Positions 41,684 through 49,225 of a stretch of 64,000 nt of DNA are shown piece by piece (the stretch's first letter is position 1; the number at the start of each line of letters is the position of its first letter). This stretch comes from Candidatus Woesearchaeota archaeon (GTDB taxonomy: Archaea > Nanobdellota > Nanobdellia > Woesearchaeales > UBA583). The stretch lies in assembly GCA_023898345.1 (NCBI GenBank), contig CP060218.1, positions 62,001 through 126,000 of the forward strand. The letters are read 5' to 3'. The notes below the pieces were generated by a model, which was not told where the DNA came from, ran no database searches, and worked only from the letters and a program-made list of their open reading frames with translations. The position numbers and the translations under genes were made by a program.

Positions 41684-43372
41684 ATGATGGAGTTTGAACA
41701 AATTGGAAGTGAGAAAATCCCAACAATCACGAAAGATGAAGTTGTAAATCTTACTCTTGCTACTCTTTCTCAGAATAAACAGGTTCTTATTTTTAATAAT
41801 TCAAAGCGAAGCTCTGAGGCAACGGCCCAAAAGGTTGCAGATGCACTCGATAAAGCTATTCTTTCTCATCTCACAGAACTTGCGGCGCTTGCAAAGGACA
41901 TACGAACTGCTTTGAGTGTCCCTACAAAACAATGCCTTAAGCTTTGTACGCTTGTCGAAAAGGGAGTTGCTTTTCATCACAGCGGCCTTACAGCAAAGCA
42001 GAGAATGCTCGTCGAGAGAGGTTTTCGTGAAGGCTATATCAAAGTTATTTCTTCAACGCCGACACTTGCTGCCGGACTTAATCTTCCTGCCTACAAAGTC
42101 ATCATCAAAGATTACAAGCGATATTCACAAAGAGGTTTTACAGACATTCCCGTTCTGGAGTATCATCAAATGTCGGGACGTGCAGGACGGCCGGGAAAGG
42201 AGGATAGCGGCAGGGCAGTAGTTCTTGCAAAAAGTGAGTCTGAGATTGAAAAACTTGTCACAAAATATATTCATGGAAAACCTGAAGAAATTCTCTCAAA
42301 ACTTGCTGTTGAACCAACGCTCAAAATGTACATGCTTTCTCTCTTGGCTATGGATTTCATTAACACAGAAGAGGAAATTAAATATTTTTTTTCAAAAACT
42401 TTGTATGCACACCAGTACAAAGATTTGCAAGGTCTTCACAGGCAGCTCAAAAAAATTTTGGACATTCTCAAACACTATGATTTTGTGGAGCAGGAAGATC
42501 ATTACTTTGTCGCAACGCCTCTTGGAAAAAAAGTTTCTGAACTTTATCTCAATCCAGACACTGCGCATTATTTTTTAGACCACTTGGAAAGTTTCTTCAA
42601 ATTAAATGATCAAACTCTTAGTAGGATAACTTTGTATTCTCTTGTTTACCTTATGTCTTCGAGTTTGGAAATGCGGCCTCTTTTTTCTTTGAGTAAATTG
42701 GAGGAGGAAACATATGTCGGGCGTGCTGAAGAACTTGGGGGGAAATTACTTGTCCCTTACGATCCTTTTGAAATGGATTATGGTACTTTCTTGCAAATTC
42801 TTAAAATTTCTGATATTCTTGTGGATTGGATATCTGAAGCGCATGAGGATTACCTTTGTGAAAAATATAAGCTTACTCCGGGCGAACTTCATTACAAAAT
42901 TGAAATTGTCGATTGGCTTTTGTTTTGTTTGGAAGAGTTGTGTACGCTTCGTAAGCAGTTTTTTTTCAAGACCGTTATCAATAAATTGAGGGTTCGTTTC
43001 AAGCACGGAATTCGTGAAGATCTTCTTCCACTCATTGCACTCAAAGGTGTGGGAAGGGTTCGTGCTCGTCAACTTCATAGGGCTGGATTTCAGAGTGTTA
43101 ATGATTTGAGGCTAGCTTCCTTTGAGAGTATTTCTCGTGTTGTTGGAGATTCTCTTTCTATCAAAATTAAAGAGCAAGTAAAAGAACACAGTAGCATTGC
43201 ACATCAAGGATTGGAAATTGTCGAGAAGCCGCAATCTTTGGTAAAACGAACTCTTAGTGGCGGACAAAGTGTGGAAGCCAGCGACGACGAAATTCGTATG
43301 GTGCTTGACGCTGATTTGGAATTTGAACGCGAAAAAGAGGAAAGGAACAGAAGTTTGTCGGAGTTCTTCTAG
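41684..43372 (+). CDS. hel308: Hel308-type helicase, C-terminal half (RecA2, winged helix, ratchet, HhH)
   Basis: A 562-residue protein that starts within the linker after RecA1 and contains everything that follows in Hel308: RecA2 with VLIFNNSKR (motif IV), GVAFHHSGL, STPTLAAGLNLPA (motif V) and MSGRAGRPG (motif VI), then the winged-helix and ratchet domains (about 215-430) and a helix-hairpin-helix LKGVGRVRARQLHRAG. It lacks Walker A/B, which reside in the 30576-31352 gene on the opposite strand. The two products should pair to form one helicase acting on stalled forks. The C-terminus is Glu/Arg-rich. Confidence 0.9.
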   Translation: MMEFEQIGSEKIPTITKDEVVNLTLATLSQNKQVLIFNNSKRSSEATAQKVADALDKAILSHLTELAALAKDIRTALSVPTKQCLKLCTLVEKGVAFHHSGLTAKQRMLVERGFREGYIKVISSTPTLAAGLNLPAYKVIIKDYKRYSQRGFTDIPVLEYHQMSGRAGRPGKEDSGRAVVLAKSESEIEKLVTKYIHGKPEEILSKLAVEPTLKMYMLSLLAMDFINTEEEIKYFFSKTLYAHQYKDLQGLHRQLKKILDILKHYDFVEQEDHYFVATPLGKKVSELYLNPDTAHYFLDHLESFFKLNDQTLSRITLYSLVYLMSSSLEMRPLFSLSKLEEETYVGRAEELGGKLLVPYDPFEMDYGTFLQILKISDILVDWISEAHEDYLCEKYKLTPGELHYKIEIVDWLLFCLEELCTLRKQFFFKTVINKLRVRFKHGIREDLLPLIALKGVGRVRARQLHRAGFQSVNDLRLASFESISRVVGDSLSIKIKEQVKEHSSIAHQGLEIVEKPQSLVKRTLSGGQSVEASDDEIRMVLDADLEFEREKEERNRSLSEFF

Positions 43373-43473
43373 GGTTTGGAGGGGGGTTCGCGGAGGGATT
43401 TTGATTCCTCATAGACTCGAAGTTATGCAGTTTTTAGCATATTAGTTTCCAGCCGTCATTTTTGATCATTAAG

Positions 43474-43492
43474 CCATAATTTTGTATTATGG
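43474..43492. repeat. Perfect hairpin next to the orphan IS end
   Basis: CCATAAT pairs with ATTATGG around TTTGT, giving a 7-bp stem immediately left of the orphan IS481 terminal repeat. It could be a decayed end structure or a terminator for the convergent side. Confidence 0.5.
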
Positions 43493-43493
43493 A

Positions 43494-43516
43494 TTCAATA
43501 AATATGTCTTAGCACA
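43494..43516 (-). repeat. Orphan IS481-type terminal inverted repeat
   Basis: In reverse complement this reads TGTGCTAAGACATATTTATT..., which differs from the left terminal repeat of the IS at 49226 at 1 of 23 positions. No transposase is linked. It marks the left edge of the 43.5-49.2 kb island and suggests that an older IS copy once sat here. Confidence 0.7.
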
Positions 43517-43575
43517 ACAATTTTATTTTTATTATTAGAAGAAAAACTTAATAGTTATTTCATATTTACTAAATA

Positions 43576-44262
43576 GTGGGGAGCTTAGATGAATATATCG
43601 CAGAATTGAGACGAACTATAATAATTAATAATGTGCCCAGTTTGTGTCTCGATATTGATGATACAATTGCCGGAACAAACCTTTTTTGGGCCGAAAAACA
43701 TATTGAAATGTTTGGAAGTAATGAAAGCTTAACCTCTGCAGAAATAGTAAGAAAATATGGGCTAGTGAAGAATGTTCCCTATTGGAATTTTAAAGAATCA
43801 GAAAACTGGATTTTGAATCAATTATATAAAGTAGGGCTCACTCAAGAAACTAAGCCTATAATTGATTCTCTTCAAGAATTAGAGAGAATTCAAGAAAAAA
43901 TTTCACTCTCGTTTTACTTAACTACTCGTCCAATTTCAACAGCTCCACAAACAAGAAATTGGCTTACTGCAAATTCATTTCCAGATATAGACATTATTTC
44001 AGTTCCAGAAAATATAATTTTAGAATTATTTGGCTTTGAGAACTCTATGCATTGGAAAGCTAAAGTTTTAGAATCATTTTACCCAGAAGTGCAAGGAATT
44101 ATTGAAGATAATCATGAATTATTGGATTATCTTTCACCAAATTATGCCGGTAAAGTTTACCTTCTTTCGAATACTGCGAATTTAGACCAAAAACTAAGTG
44201 GCGTAAAAATTAGCCAAAACTGGTCTGGAATTAGAAGGGAAATTTTAGCAACTGACTTCTAA
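43576..44262 (+). CDS. HAD-superfamily phosphatase-like protein
   Basis: A 228-residue haloacid-dehalogenase-fold protein. Motif I is SLCLDIDDTIAGT (D-x-D-x-T/V), the motif II Thr is in YLTTRP, a Lys lies in MHWKAKVLES, and motif III/IV is IIEDNHE. It resembles short 5'-nucleotidase/HAD proteins that act on phosphorylated small molecules. The start is GTG. The gene is AT-rich like the rest of the island. Convergent with the P-loop kinase that ends at 44274. Confidence 0.72.
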   Translation: MGSLDEYIAELRRTIIINNVPSLCLDIDDTIAGTNLFWAEKHIEMFGSNESLTSAEIVRKYGLVKNVPYWNFKESENWILNQLYKVGLTQETKPIIDSLQELERIQEKISLSFYLTTRPISTAPQTRNWLTANSFPDIDIISVPENIILELFGFENSMHWKAKVLESFYPEVQGIIEDNHELLDYLSPNYAGKVYLLSNTANLDQKLSGVKISQNWSGIRREILATDF

Positions 44263-44273
44263 ATTAAGTAGTG

Positions 44274-44756
44274 TCAAAGCCTTGATATAATTTCTTTAAC
44301 AATTTCCTTTTTTGTTTTATTCTCCGTGTTAACCAAAATTCCAAGAGAAACTTTAGAAACCAAATTAAATACGTCCTTTATTGCCTCAGGACTCATTCTT
44401 CCACCTCTTATGTTGTTTCTTTCTTGGCAAATCTCTAAACTTGAGCTAAGAGTAAATATAATCAGATTTTCAATTTCATTTTTCAAATGTTCGTATTGAC
44501 TCTTCCTGTAAAAACATCCATCTAATACCACATTTTTTCCCTGTTTTAGTGTTTTTTTAATATTGGGAAGAATTATTTTATTAGCTTGGATAAAATTCTT
44601 ACTCGGAATTCCATCCCCTATGATTGTATCCAACTCATTTTTTTCTAATATTTCATCAAAAGAGATATAATCTGCATTTAAATGGTTCGAGAGTTCTTTT
44701 GCTATAGTTGTCTTTCCTACTCCTGCCGGTCCCCGGATAATTACACAAACAGCCAT
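44274..44756 (-). CDS. P-loop small-molecule kinase
   Basis: A 160-residue P-loop NTPase of the AAA_33/shikimate-kinase-like type. Walker A is GPAGVGKTT, and a Walker B-like NVVLDGCF and a lid arginine region (QERNNIRGGR) follow. Such short kinases phosphorylate sugars, nucleosides or RNA ends, or can be toxins' antidotes; the substrate is unknown. It faces the HAD phosphatase gene convergently (11-nt gap) and diverges from the radical SAM operon. Confidence 0.72.
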   Translation of the reverse strand: MAVCVIIRGPAGVGKTTIAKELSNHLNADYISFDEILEKNELDTIIGDGIPSKNFIQANKIILPNIKKTLKQGKNVVLDGCFYRKSQYEHLKNEIENLIIFTLSSSLEICQERNNIRGGRMSPEAIKDVFNLVSKVSLGILVNTENKTKKEIVKEIISRL

Positions 44757-44774
44757 TATTAGCTTAAAGAAAGT

Positions 44775-44785
44775 AAATTTATAAG
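44775..44785 (+). promoter_or_regulatory. TATA box of the radical SAM operon
   Basis: AATTTATAAGG is centred about 28 nt before the GTG at 44808, so the four-gene operon starts as a leaderless transcript from here. Confidence 0.6.
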
Positions 44786-44807
44786 GTTACTTATATTCTC
44801 GATTTTT

Positions 44808-45947
44808 GTGACGTCAAAGCGAGATACCACAGAACTAAAAGTTTCTCTGCTATCAAATGGAGTTAATTTTCCTTTAGATTTATTTGAACGATATTCTGGT
44901 GATTTTTACGAAAATCTATATGTGTACGGAAAAACAAGTAGGGTTAAGAAAGAGCACCGAATTCCACAAGTTCTTTTACTAGGGGATGGCGTAATTTCAG
45001 CTCTTCTACGAAGAGAAAATACTCCCTGGAGTCTAAGAATAGAGGAAAATAAAGTTAATCTATATCATAATAGTACACACTTTAGGGTTTTGGAATTACC
45101 AGAAAAACCAGCCTATTTTGGAAAATTATTGGGTGATGGTACTCCAATTGAGTCAATAGTAGCAGTAGCGGGTGAGGATACACCCGGATACTTTCTCTTT
45201 CCACAATGTTATTATTTTGACAAAAAGTTACCCTGTGGATTTTGTTCTCTTAAAGGAACTAGGAATAATGAGGGAAAGCATTTTGTAACAGAATATAATG
45301 AAGGAAATATCTCAGAGGCCACAAGAATATTTCAGAATGATGATTGGAGGCATATACCTTTAATTTCTTTAACGACAGGCACTACTGAAACTGATGATGA
45401 GAATAGAGAAAAAATCATAAAACCAATAAAAGCAATGTACGATGTATGTGATCCTAAGATACCTATTCATCTCCTTGCTCATCCGCCTAATGATTTTGGT
45501 TTAATTGATGAATTAAAAGAAGCAGGAGTTACGACAATTGCCTTTAATCTGGAGGTTTTCGATAGGGAAATATTTGGGAAAACTTGTCCAGGTAAAGAGA
45601 AACTATATGGATATGATAAGTGGATTGATTCTCTTGAGTATGCCCGAAATGTTTTCGGAGATTTTAACGTTTACTGTGGATTAGTCTGGGGACTTGAACC
45701 TCCTGAAAGTACAATAAATGGGCATAGATATTTTCTTGAGAGAGGTATAAATTTAGCATCAAATATTTTTCACACTGATCAAAAGTCAGTTTTTGGAAAC
45801 ATGCCTCACCCCTCAGAGAATTTAATTATGAAAATTGCAACTGCTCAAGATAAGATGTATGATGAGTTCCCAGAAGCGACTACAATTTTTCCTGTTAGTA
45901 TGAGAAGCACTATTGACTGGGAAATTAGACAAGGTTATTTGAAATGA
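44808..45947 (+). CDS. Radical SAM protein with CX8CX2C cluster motif
   Basis: A 379-residue protein. The cluster motif is C134-x8-C143-x2-C146 (CYYFDKKLPCGFC), an unusual spacing compared with canonical CX3CX2C. Downstream elements LISLTTGTTETDD (GGE-like position) and AFNLEVFDREIF resemble radical SAM barrel strands. The N-terminal about 120 residues have LLSNGVNFPLDLF and DGVISALLRRE and could be a substrate domain. Substrate unknown. It starts at GTG after a good TATA box and overlaps the next gene by 4 nt (ATGA), so it leads a coupled operon. Confidence 0.72.
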   Translation: MTSKRDTTELKVSLLSNGVNFPLDLFERYSGDFYENLYVYGKTSRVKKEHRIPQVLLLGDGVISALLRRENTPWSLRIEENKVNLYHNSTHFRVLELPEKPAYFGKLLGDGTPIESIVAVAGEDTPGYFLFPQCYYFDKKLPCGFCSLKGTRNNEGKHFVTEYNEGNISEATRIFQNDDWRHIPLISLTTGTTETDDENREKIIKPIKAMYDVCDPKIPIHLLAHPPNDFGLIDELKEAGVTTIAFNLEVFDREIFGKTCPGKEKLYGYDKWIDSLEYARNVFGDFNVYCGLVWGLEPPESTINGHRYFLERGINLASNIFHTDQKSVFGNMPHPSENLIMKIATAQDKMYDEFPEATTIFPVSMRSTIDWEIRQGYLK

Positions 45948-47101
45948 AGGTATACATAGAGTGCTCAGGTTGTGAACAAAGACAGTTAGATACGCAAAGA
46001 GTGGTGAATTTTTTCCAACGAAATAATATTGAAATAGTTCAAAATCCTCAAGATTCAACTCATTCAATTTACATAACCTGTGCAGTTGACTCAGTTTCTG
46101 AGGAATACTCAAAAAAAAGAGTTGGTGAACTTATCACAAAAATGGGTTCTCCCGATAAAGTTATTGTTGGGGGATGTTTGCCGTCTATTAGCCCTGATCA
46201 TATTAGCAGTTCAGGAATTGTAGAGACATTTTCTCCCAGGACTTTGGATAATTTAGAGGAATTACTGGAAGGATGCCTAGTAATCCCTTTTAGTGAAATA
46301 GGGGAATTTAATGAAAGCTATTTTGATATAAAAAATAGGGGTATTCTCCAAGTTGATTCAATGAGTCCAAGAGAGCAGTATGATACAGCAAAAAAAGGTT
46401 TCAAGATACAGGTAGATTATGGTTGCTTACTGAAATGCTCTTATTGTATGATTAGGAATGCCACAGGAAAACTAAAAAGTAAACCTTTAAATGACGTCCT
46501 ACATGAATTTCAAAAAGGTATCGAACAAGAAGAACCAACAATAATGTTTGTAGGGGGAGATACAGGTGCTTACGGATATGATATTGATAAAAATACTCGG
46601 CTACATACTGTATTAGAAAATGTACTTCCCCGCTCAAAAATACAAAAAATCTTTATACATGACTTTAACATTGGGTATTTTTTGAGAGATTATGAAGGTT
46701 ACATGAAAGTTTTTGAATTAAACTCTAGTACTATCAATAGGATTGGAGGAATAATGTTTCCAGTACAATCGGGCAGCGATAAAATCCTTAAATTAATGAG
46801 AAGACCTGCTAAAAGTAGAGAGATAATTGAGAAACTAAGTAATTTAAAAAATCAACATCCCTCAATTAATATAGGAACTCACATTATAGTTGGGTTTCCA
46901 GATGAAGAAAAAGAGGACTTTGAACAAACTGTGGGCCTTCTTGAACAAATTGATTTTGACTTTGTGACATGTTTTCCATATTCTGAACATATGAATGCTC
47001 CATCATCAAGTATTGTGCCTAAAATCAGTATTGGTGAAACACATCAGAGATTGGAGGTTTTAGATAATCTTTTCGGGGATAAGATTAAAATTGTAAAATA
47101 A
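45944..47101 (+). CDS. Methylthiotransferase-like radical SAM protein lacking TRAM
   Basis: A 385-residue protein similar to MiaB/MtaB-type methylthiotransferases. The N-terminal UPF0004-like domain has cysteines C10, C46 and C78 (SGCEQRQLDTQRV, ITCAVDS, GGCLP). The radical SAM motif is C161-x3-C165-x2-C168 (GCLLKCSYCMIR). QSGSDKILKLMRR and GTHIIVGFPDE are family-like. The C-terminal TRAM domain that binds tRNA is missing; the protein ends after LDNLFGDKIKIVK. It may methylthiolate another target, or be a divergent tRNA enzyme. Coupled with the genes on both sides. Confidence 0.8.
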   Translation: MKVYIECSGCEQRQLDTQRVVNFFQRNNIEIVQNPQDSTHSIYITCAVDSVSEEYSKKRVGELITKMGSPDKVIVGGCLPSISPDHISSSGIVETFSPRTLDNLEELLEGCLVIPFSEIGEFNESYFDIKNRGILQVDSMSPREQYDTAKKGFKIQVDYGCLLKCSYCMIRNATGKLKSKPLNDVLHEFQKGIEQEEPTIMFVGGDTGAYGYDIDKNTRLHTVLENVLPRSKIQKIFIHDFNIGYFLRDYEGYMKVFELNSSTINRIGGIMFPVQSGSDKILKLMRRPAKSREIIEKLSNLKNQHPSINIGTHIIVGFPDEEKEDFEQTVGLLEQIDFDFVTCFPYSEHMNAPSSSIVPKISIGETHQRLEVLDNLFGDKIKIVK

Positions 47102-47104
47102 AAA

Positions 47105-47995
47105 ATGGCAATTCTTGGAATAGTTGGAAATTTTTCGGCAAAACATGGTAGTAGAAATATAAGAACTGATCCCTACAGTGTAGAGATTTGCTTCAATGGA
47201 GAAATTGAGGATGGTTTCGTTAATGGTATAGATCATTTAATGGCAAAATCAAGTCTGGAAAAAACATTATTGGATTTGTCCAATAAATATTTGGACGACA
47301 TAGTGGGTAGAGCAACAAATGAGCATATTGCACAATACATTTTTTACAATCTTTTACACCTGAATCCACAGAAAGTCAAGGTCATTGAAAATGGTAGATT
47401 TTATGTTGAAATCGAAAAATCTGACATGAATATCAATAATTATCCCATAAATTTGAGTTATGAAAAGGCAAGAAGTTTATTATTTCGGGGAAAAATTGAT
47501 GAAGCTGAAAAGGAATTAGAAAAAACTTTGGAAATAGATCGAAATTTTTCAAAAGCGTATAATTTGATGGGACGTTGTTGTAGAGAAAAAAATGATTTTG
47601 CATCTGCACTTCCTTTATATGAAAAAGCTGTAGAACTGGATGCAGATTTTGGAGATGCTTATAGAAACATTGGAAATGCTCTTTACTATTTAAACAGATT
47701 TAATGAAATGATTCCATTTTTTTCAAAAGCAGTTGAATTAATGCCAAACTCAGCGCTTGCAGTTAATAATAGGGGCTTTGCCTATCAAGGACTCAAAGAA
47801 TTTGGATTAGCTCTTATGGACCATAAAAAAGCTGTTGAGCTGGATCCGCATTATGCTGAGGCTCATAGGGATTATGCTGAAGTTCTCAAAATTCAGGGTA
47901 ACACAATGTTGGCCGAAAAGCATTTTCGAATAGCTACAAAAATAGAGGAATCCAAAGAAGATACTTATTCTGAGATAAATAAGCCAATGTATTAG
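47105..47995 (+). CDS. Degenerate PTPS/QueD-like domain fused to TPR repeats
   Basis: A 296-residue protein. The N-terminal about 105 residues resemble 6-pyruvoyl-tetrahydropterin synthase/QueD (FSAKHG, YSVEICFNGEIED, ATNEHIAQYIFYNL, VKVIENGRFYVEIEK), but the zinc-site HxH is replaced (RTDPYS), so zinc catalysis is doubtful. From about 118 on there are four tetratricopeptide-like repeats (A-x-x-L-F-x-G-x-x-x-E-A, A-Y-N-L-M-G-R, A-Y-R-N-I-G-N-A, A-V-N-N-R-G-F-A). It starts 3 nt after the previous gene and probably docks pathway proteins. Confidence 0.66.
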   Translation: MAILGIVGNFSAKHGSRNIRTDPYSVEICFNGEIEDGFVNGIDHLMAKSSLEKTLLDLSNKYLDDIVGRATNEHIAQYIFYNLLHLNPQKVKVIENGRFYVEIEKSDMNINNYPINLSYEKARSLLFRGKIDEAEKELEKTLEIDRNFSKAYNLMGRCCREKNDFASALPLYEKAVELDADFGDAYRNIGNALYYLNRFNEMIPFFSKAVELMPNSALAVNNRGFAYQGLKEFGLALMDHKKAVELDPHYAEAHRDYAEVLKIQGNTMLAEKHFRIATKIEESKEDTYSEINKPMY

Positions 47996-48001
47996 TAAAA
48001 A

Positions 48002-48976
48002 GTGATATCAAAAATATATTTTGGAATTCCTGCCTATAATGAAGCTGAAAATTTAGAAGGCTGTTTGGGTTCTTTAAATAATCAATCCGTTGATTCGGTT
48101 CTCGAAACTCATCTTTGTGTTAATGGATGTACAGATTTAACTGAAAAAGTTGCATCTTCATGCAAGCAAGAATTTCCCCGTATAAATCTTAAAATACATC
48201 ATAGTGCGAAAGGAAAAACTTTAGCCCAAAATAAAATTATAAATTCTATAAATGATGATAACAGTCCAGTAGTTTTTCTGGACTCTGACACAATTTTAGA
48301 AACTGATTGTGTAAAAAATCTTGAAGATGAATTATTGAAAAATGATAAGATTCAGGCAGTAGGAGCTCTTCCAATACCCTATGAGATAAGTGGGCTTACA
48401 CTATGGGAAAAATTTCTTTTTAATATGCTTCACATAAGAGCATTTTATCCACAAAGTGAAATCTCTGTAAATAATGTCTCAAGATTCAAAGATTATGTTT
48501 TTGAATTTCCTCAGAATTCGGTATCTTCTGAATTTGAACTCAAATCAAAAATATTTTTTCATGGAAGAGCATTTATGTTGAGAAACAAAAATATTTTTTT
48601 GCTTCCGGAAGAGAATAATGTCTTTGATGATACTTATTTGCCAAATAAAATTCATCAAGTATTTGGTCCGGGAAGTATTAGAACAAGATTTGATGCCAAA
48701 GTTTTTTATAAACCATATCTATCGCTAAGACAACATTTTAATGCTTACAGAAGAATATATTTGGATAAGTTGTTTTTGGACAAAAATTTTCATGAGTTTG
48801 AAGAAACTAGGGAATCTGAAAAAACAACTCTTGATTGGAATTATATTCTATCACTTGATTATAGTACAATCTCCCTATTTCTAACATATTTTTTTGTTAG
48901 GAACGTTGAAGAGAAATTATTTAGTATTCTTCCCAAAACTCTCCCAAGTAGTCTTTGGTATTATGATAAAAAATAA
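48002..48976 (+). CDS. Family 2 glycosyltransferase-like protein
   Basis: A 324-residue GT-A fold protein. FGIPAYNEAENLEGCL is the nucleotide-binding start, HLCVNGCTDLT follows, and VVFLDSDTILETD carries the DxD metal motif. The C-terminal half has FFHGRAFML and NNVFDDTYLPNKI (acceptor region with a D-D). It has no clear membrane anchor. The start is GTG 6 nt after the TPR gene. A sugar donor is likely, the acceptor unknown; operon context suggests it glycosylates a product of the radical SAM enzymes or a small modified molecule. Confidence 0.8.
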   Translation: MISKIYFGIPAYNEAENLEGCLGSLNNQSVDSVLETHLCVNGCTDLTEKVASSCKQEFPRINLKIHHSAKGKTLAQNKIINSINDDNSPVVFLDSDTILETDCVKNLEDELLKNDKIQAVGALPIPYEISGLTLWEKFLFNMLHIRAFYPQSEISVNNVSRFKDYVFEFPQNSVSSEFELKSKIFFHGRAFMLRNKNIFLLPEENNVFDDTYLPNKIHQVFGPGSIRTRFDAKVFYKPYLSLRQHFNAYRRIYLDKLFLDKNFHEFEETRESEKTTLDWNYILSLDYSTISLFLTYFFVRNVEEKLFSILPKTLPSSLWYYDKK

Positions 48977-49104
48977 GTGTGTTATTGGAGCTATTATTTT
49001 AACCTCAACATTCACAACCCATGGTTCTTTGTCTATCTCAAGCTTCTTCTCCTTTGTTATATCAGATTTTACTTTGTTTTTTCTTTCGATTAAACTTTAG
49101 TAGG

Positions 49105-49165
49105 TGCCATTTTTTTGATTTTTGTACGCATTGCGTACGATTTCGAACCAGTCAAAAAAATGGCA
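49105..49165. repeat. Compound inverted repeat of 61 bp
   Basis: TGCCATTTTTTTGA at 49105-49118 is the exact reverse complement of TCAAAAAAATGGCA at 49152-49165. Between them lies GTACGCATTGCGTAC (49124-49138), itself palindromic. The element sits between the glycosyltransferase gene and the IS481 element. It could be a transposon end, a protein-binding site or a strong transcript hairpin. Confidence 0.8.
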
Positions 49166-49225
49166 AAAAACAAAAAAGATTCAACACTAAAAATTTTTTC
49201 TCATAAAGTAGGGTAGGGCAACTGG

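Noticed and set aside
30576..43372. Inteins at the Hel308 split
   Set aside because: The ends TMKRFR and MMEFEQIG show no splicing motifs (no terminal Cys/Ser or His-Asn), so trans-splicing is unlikely.
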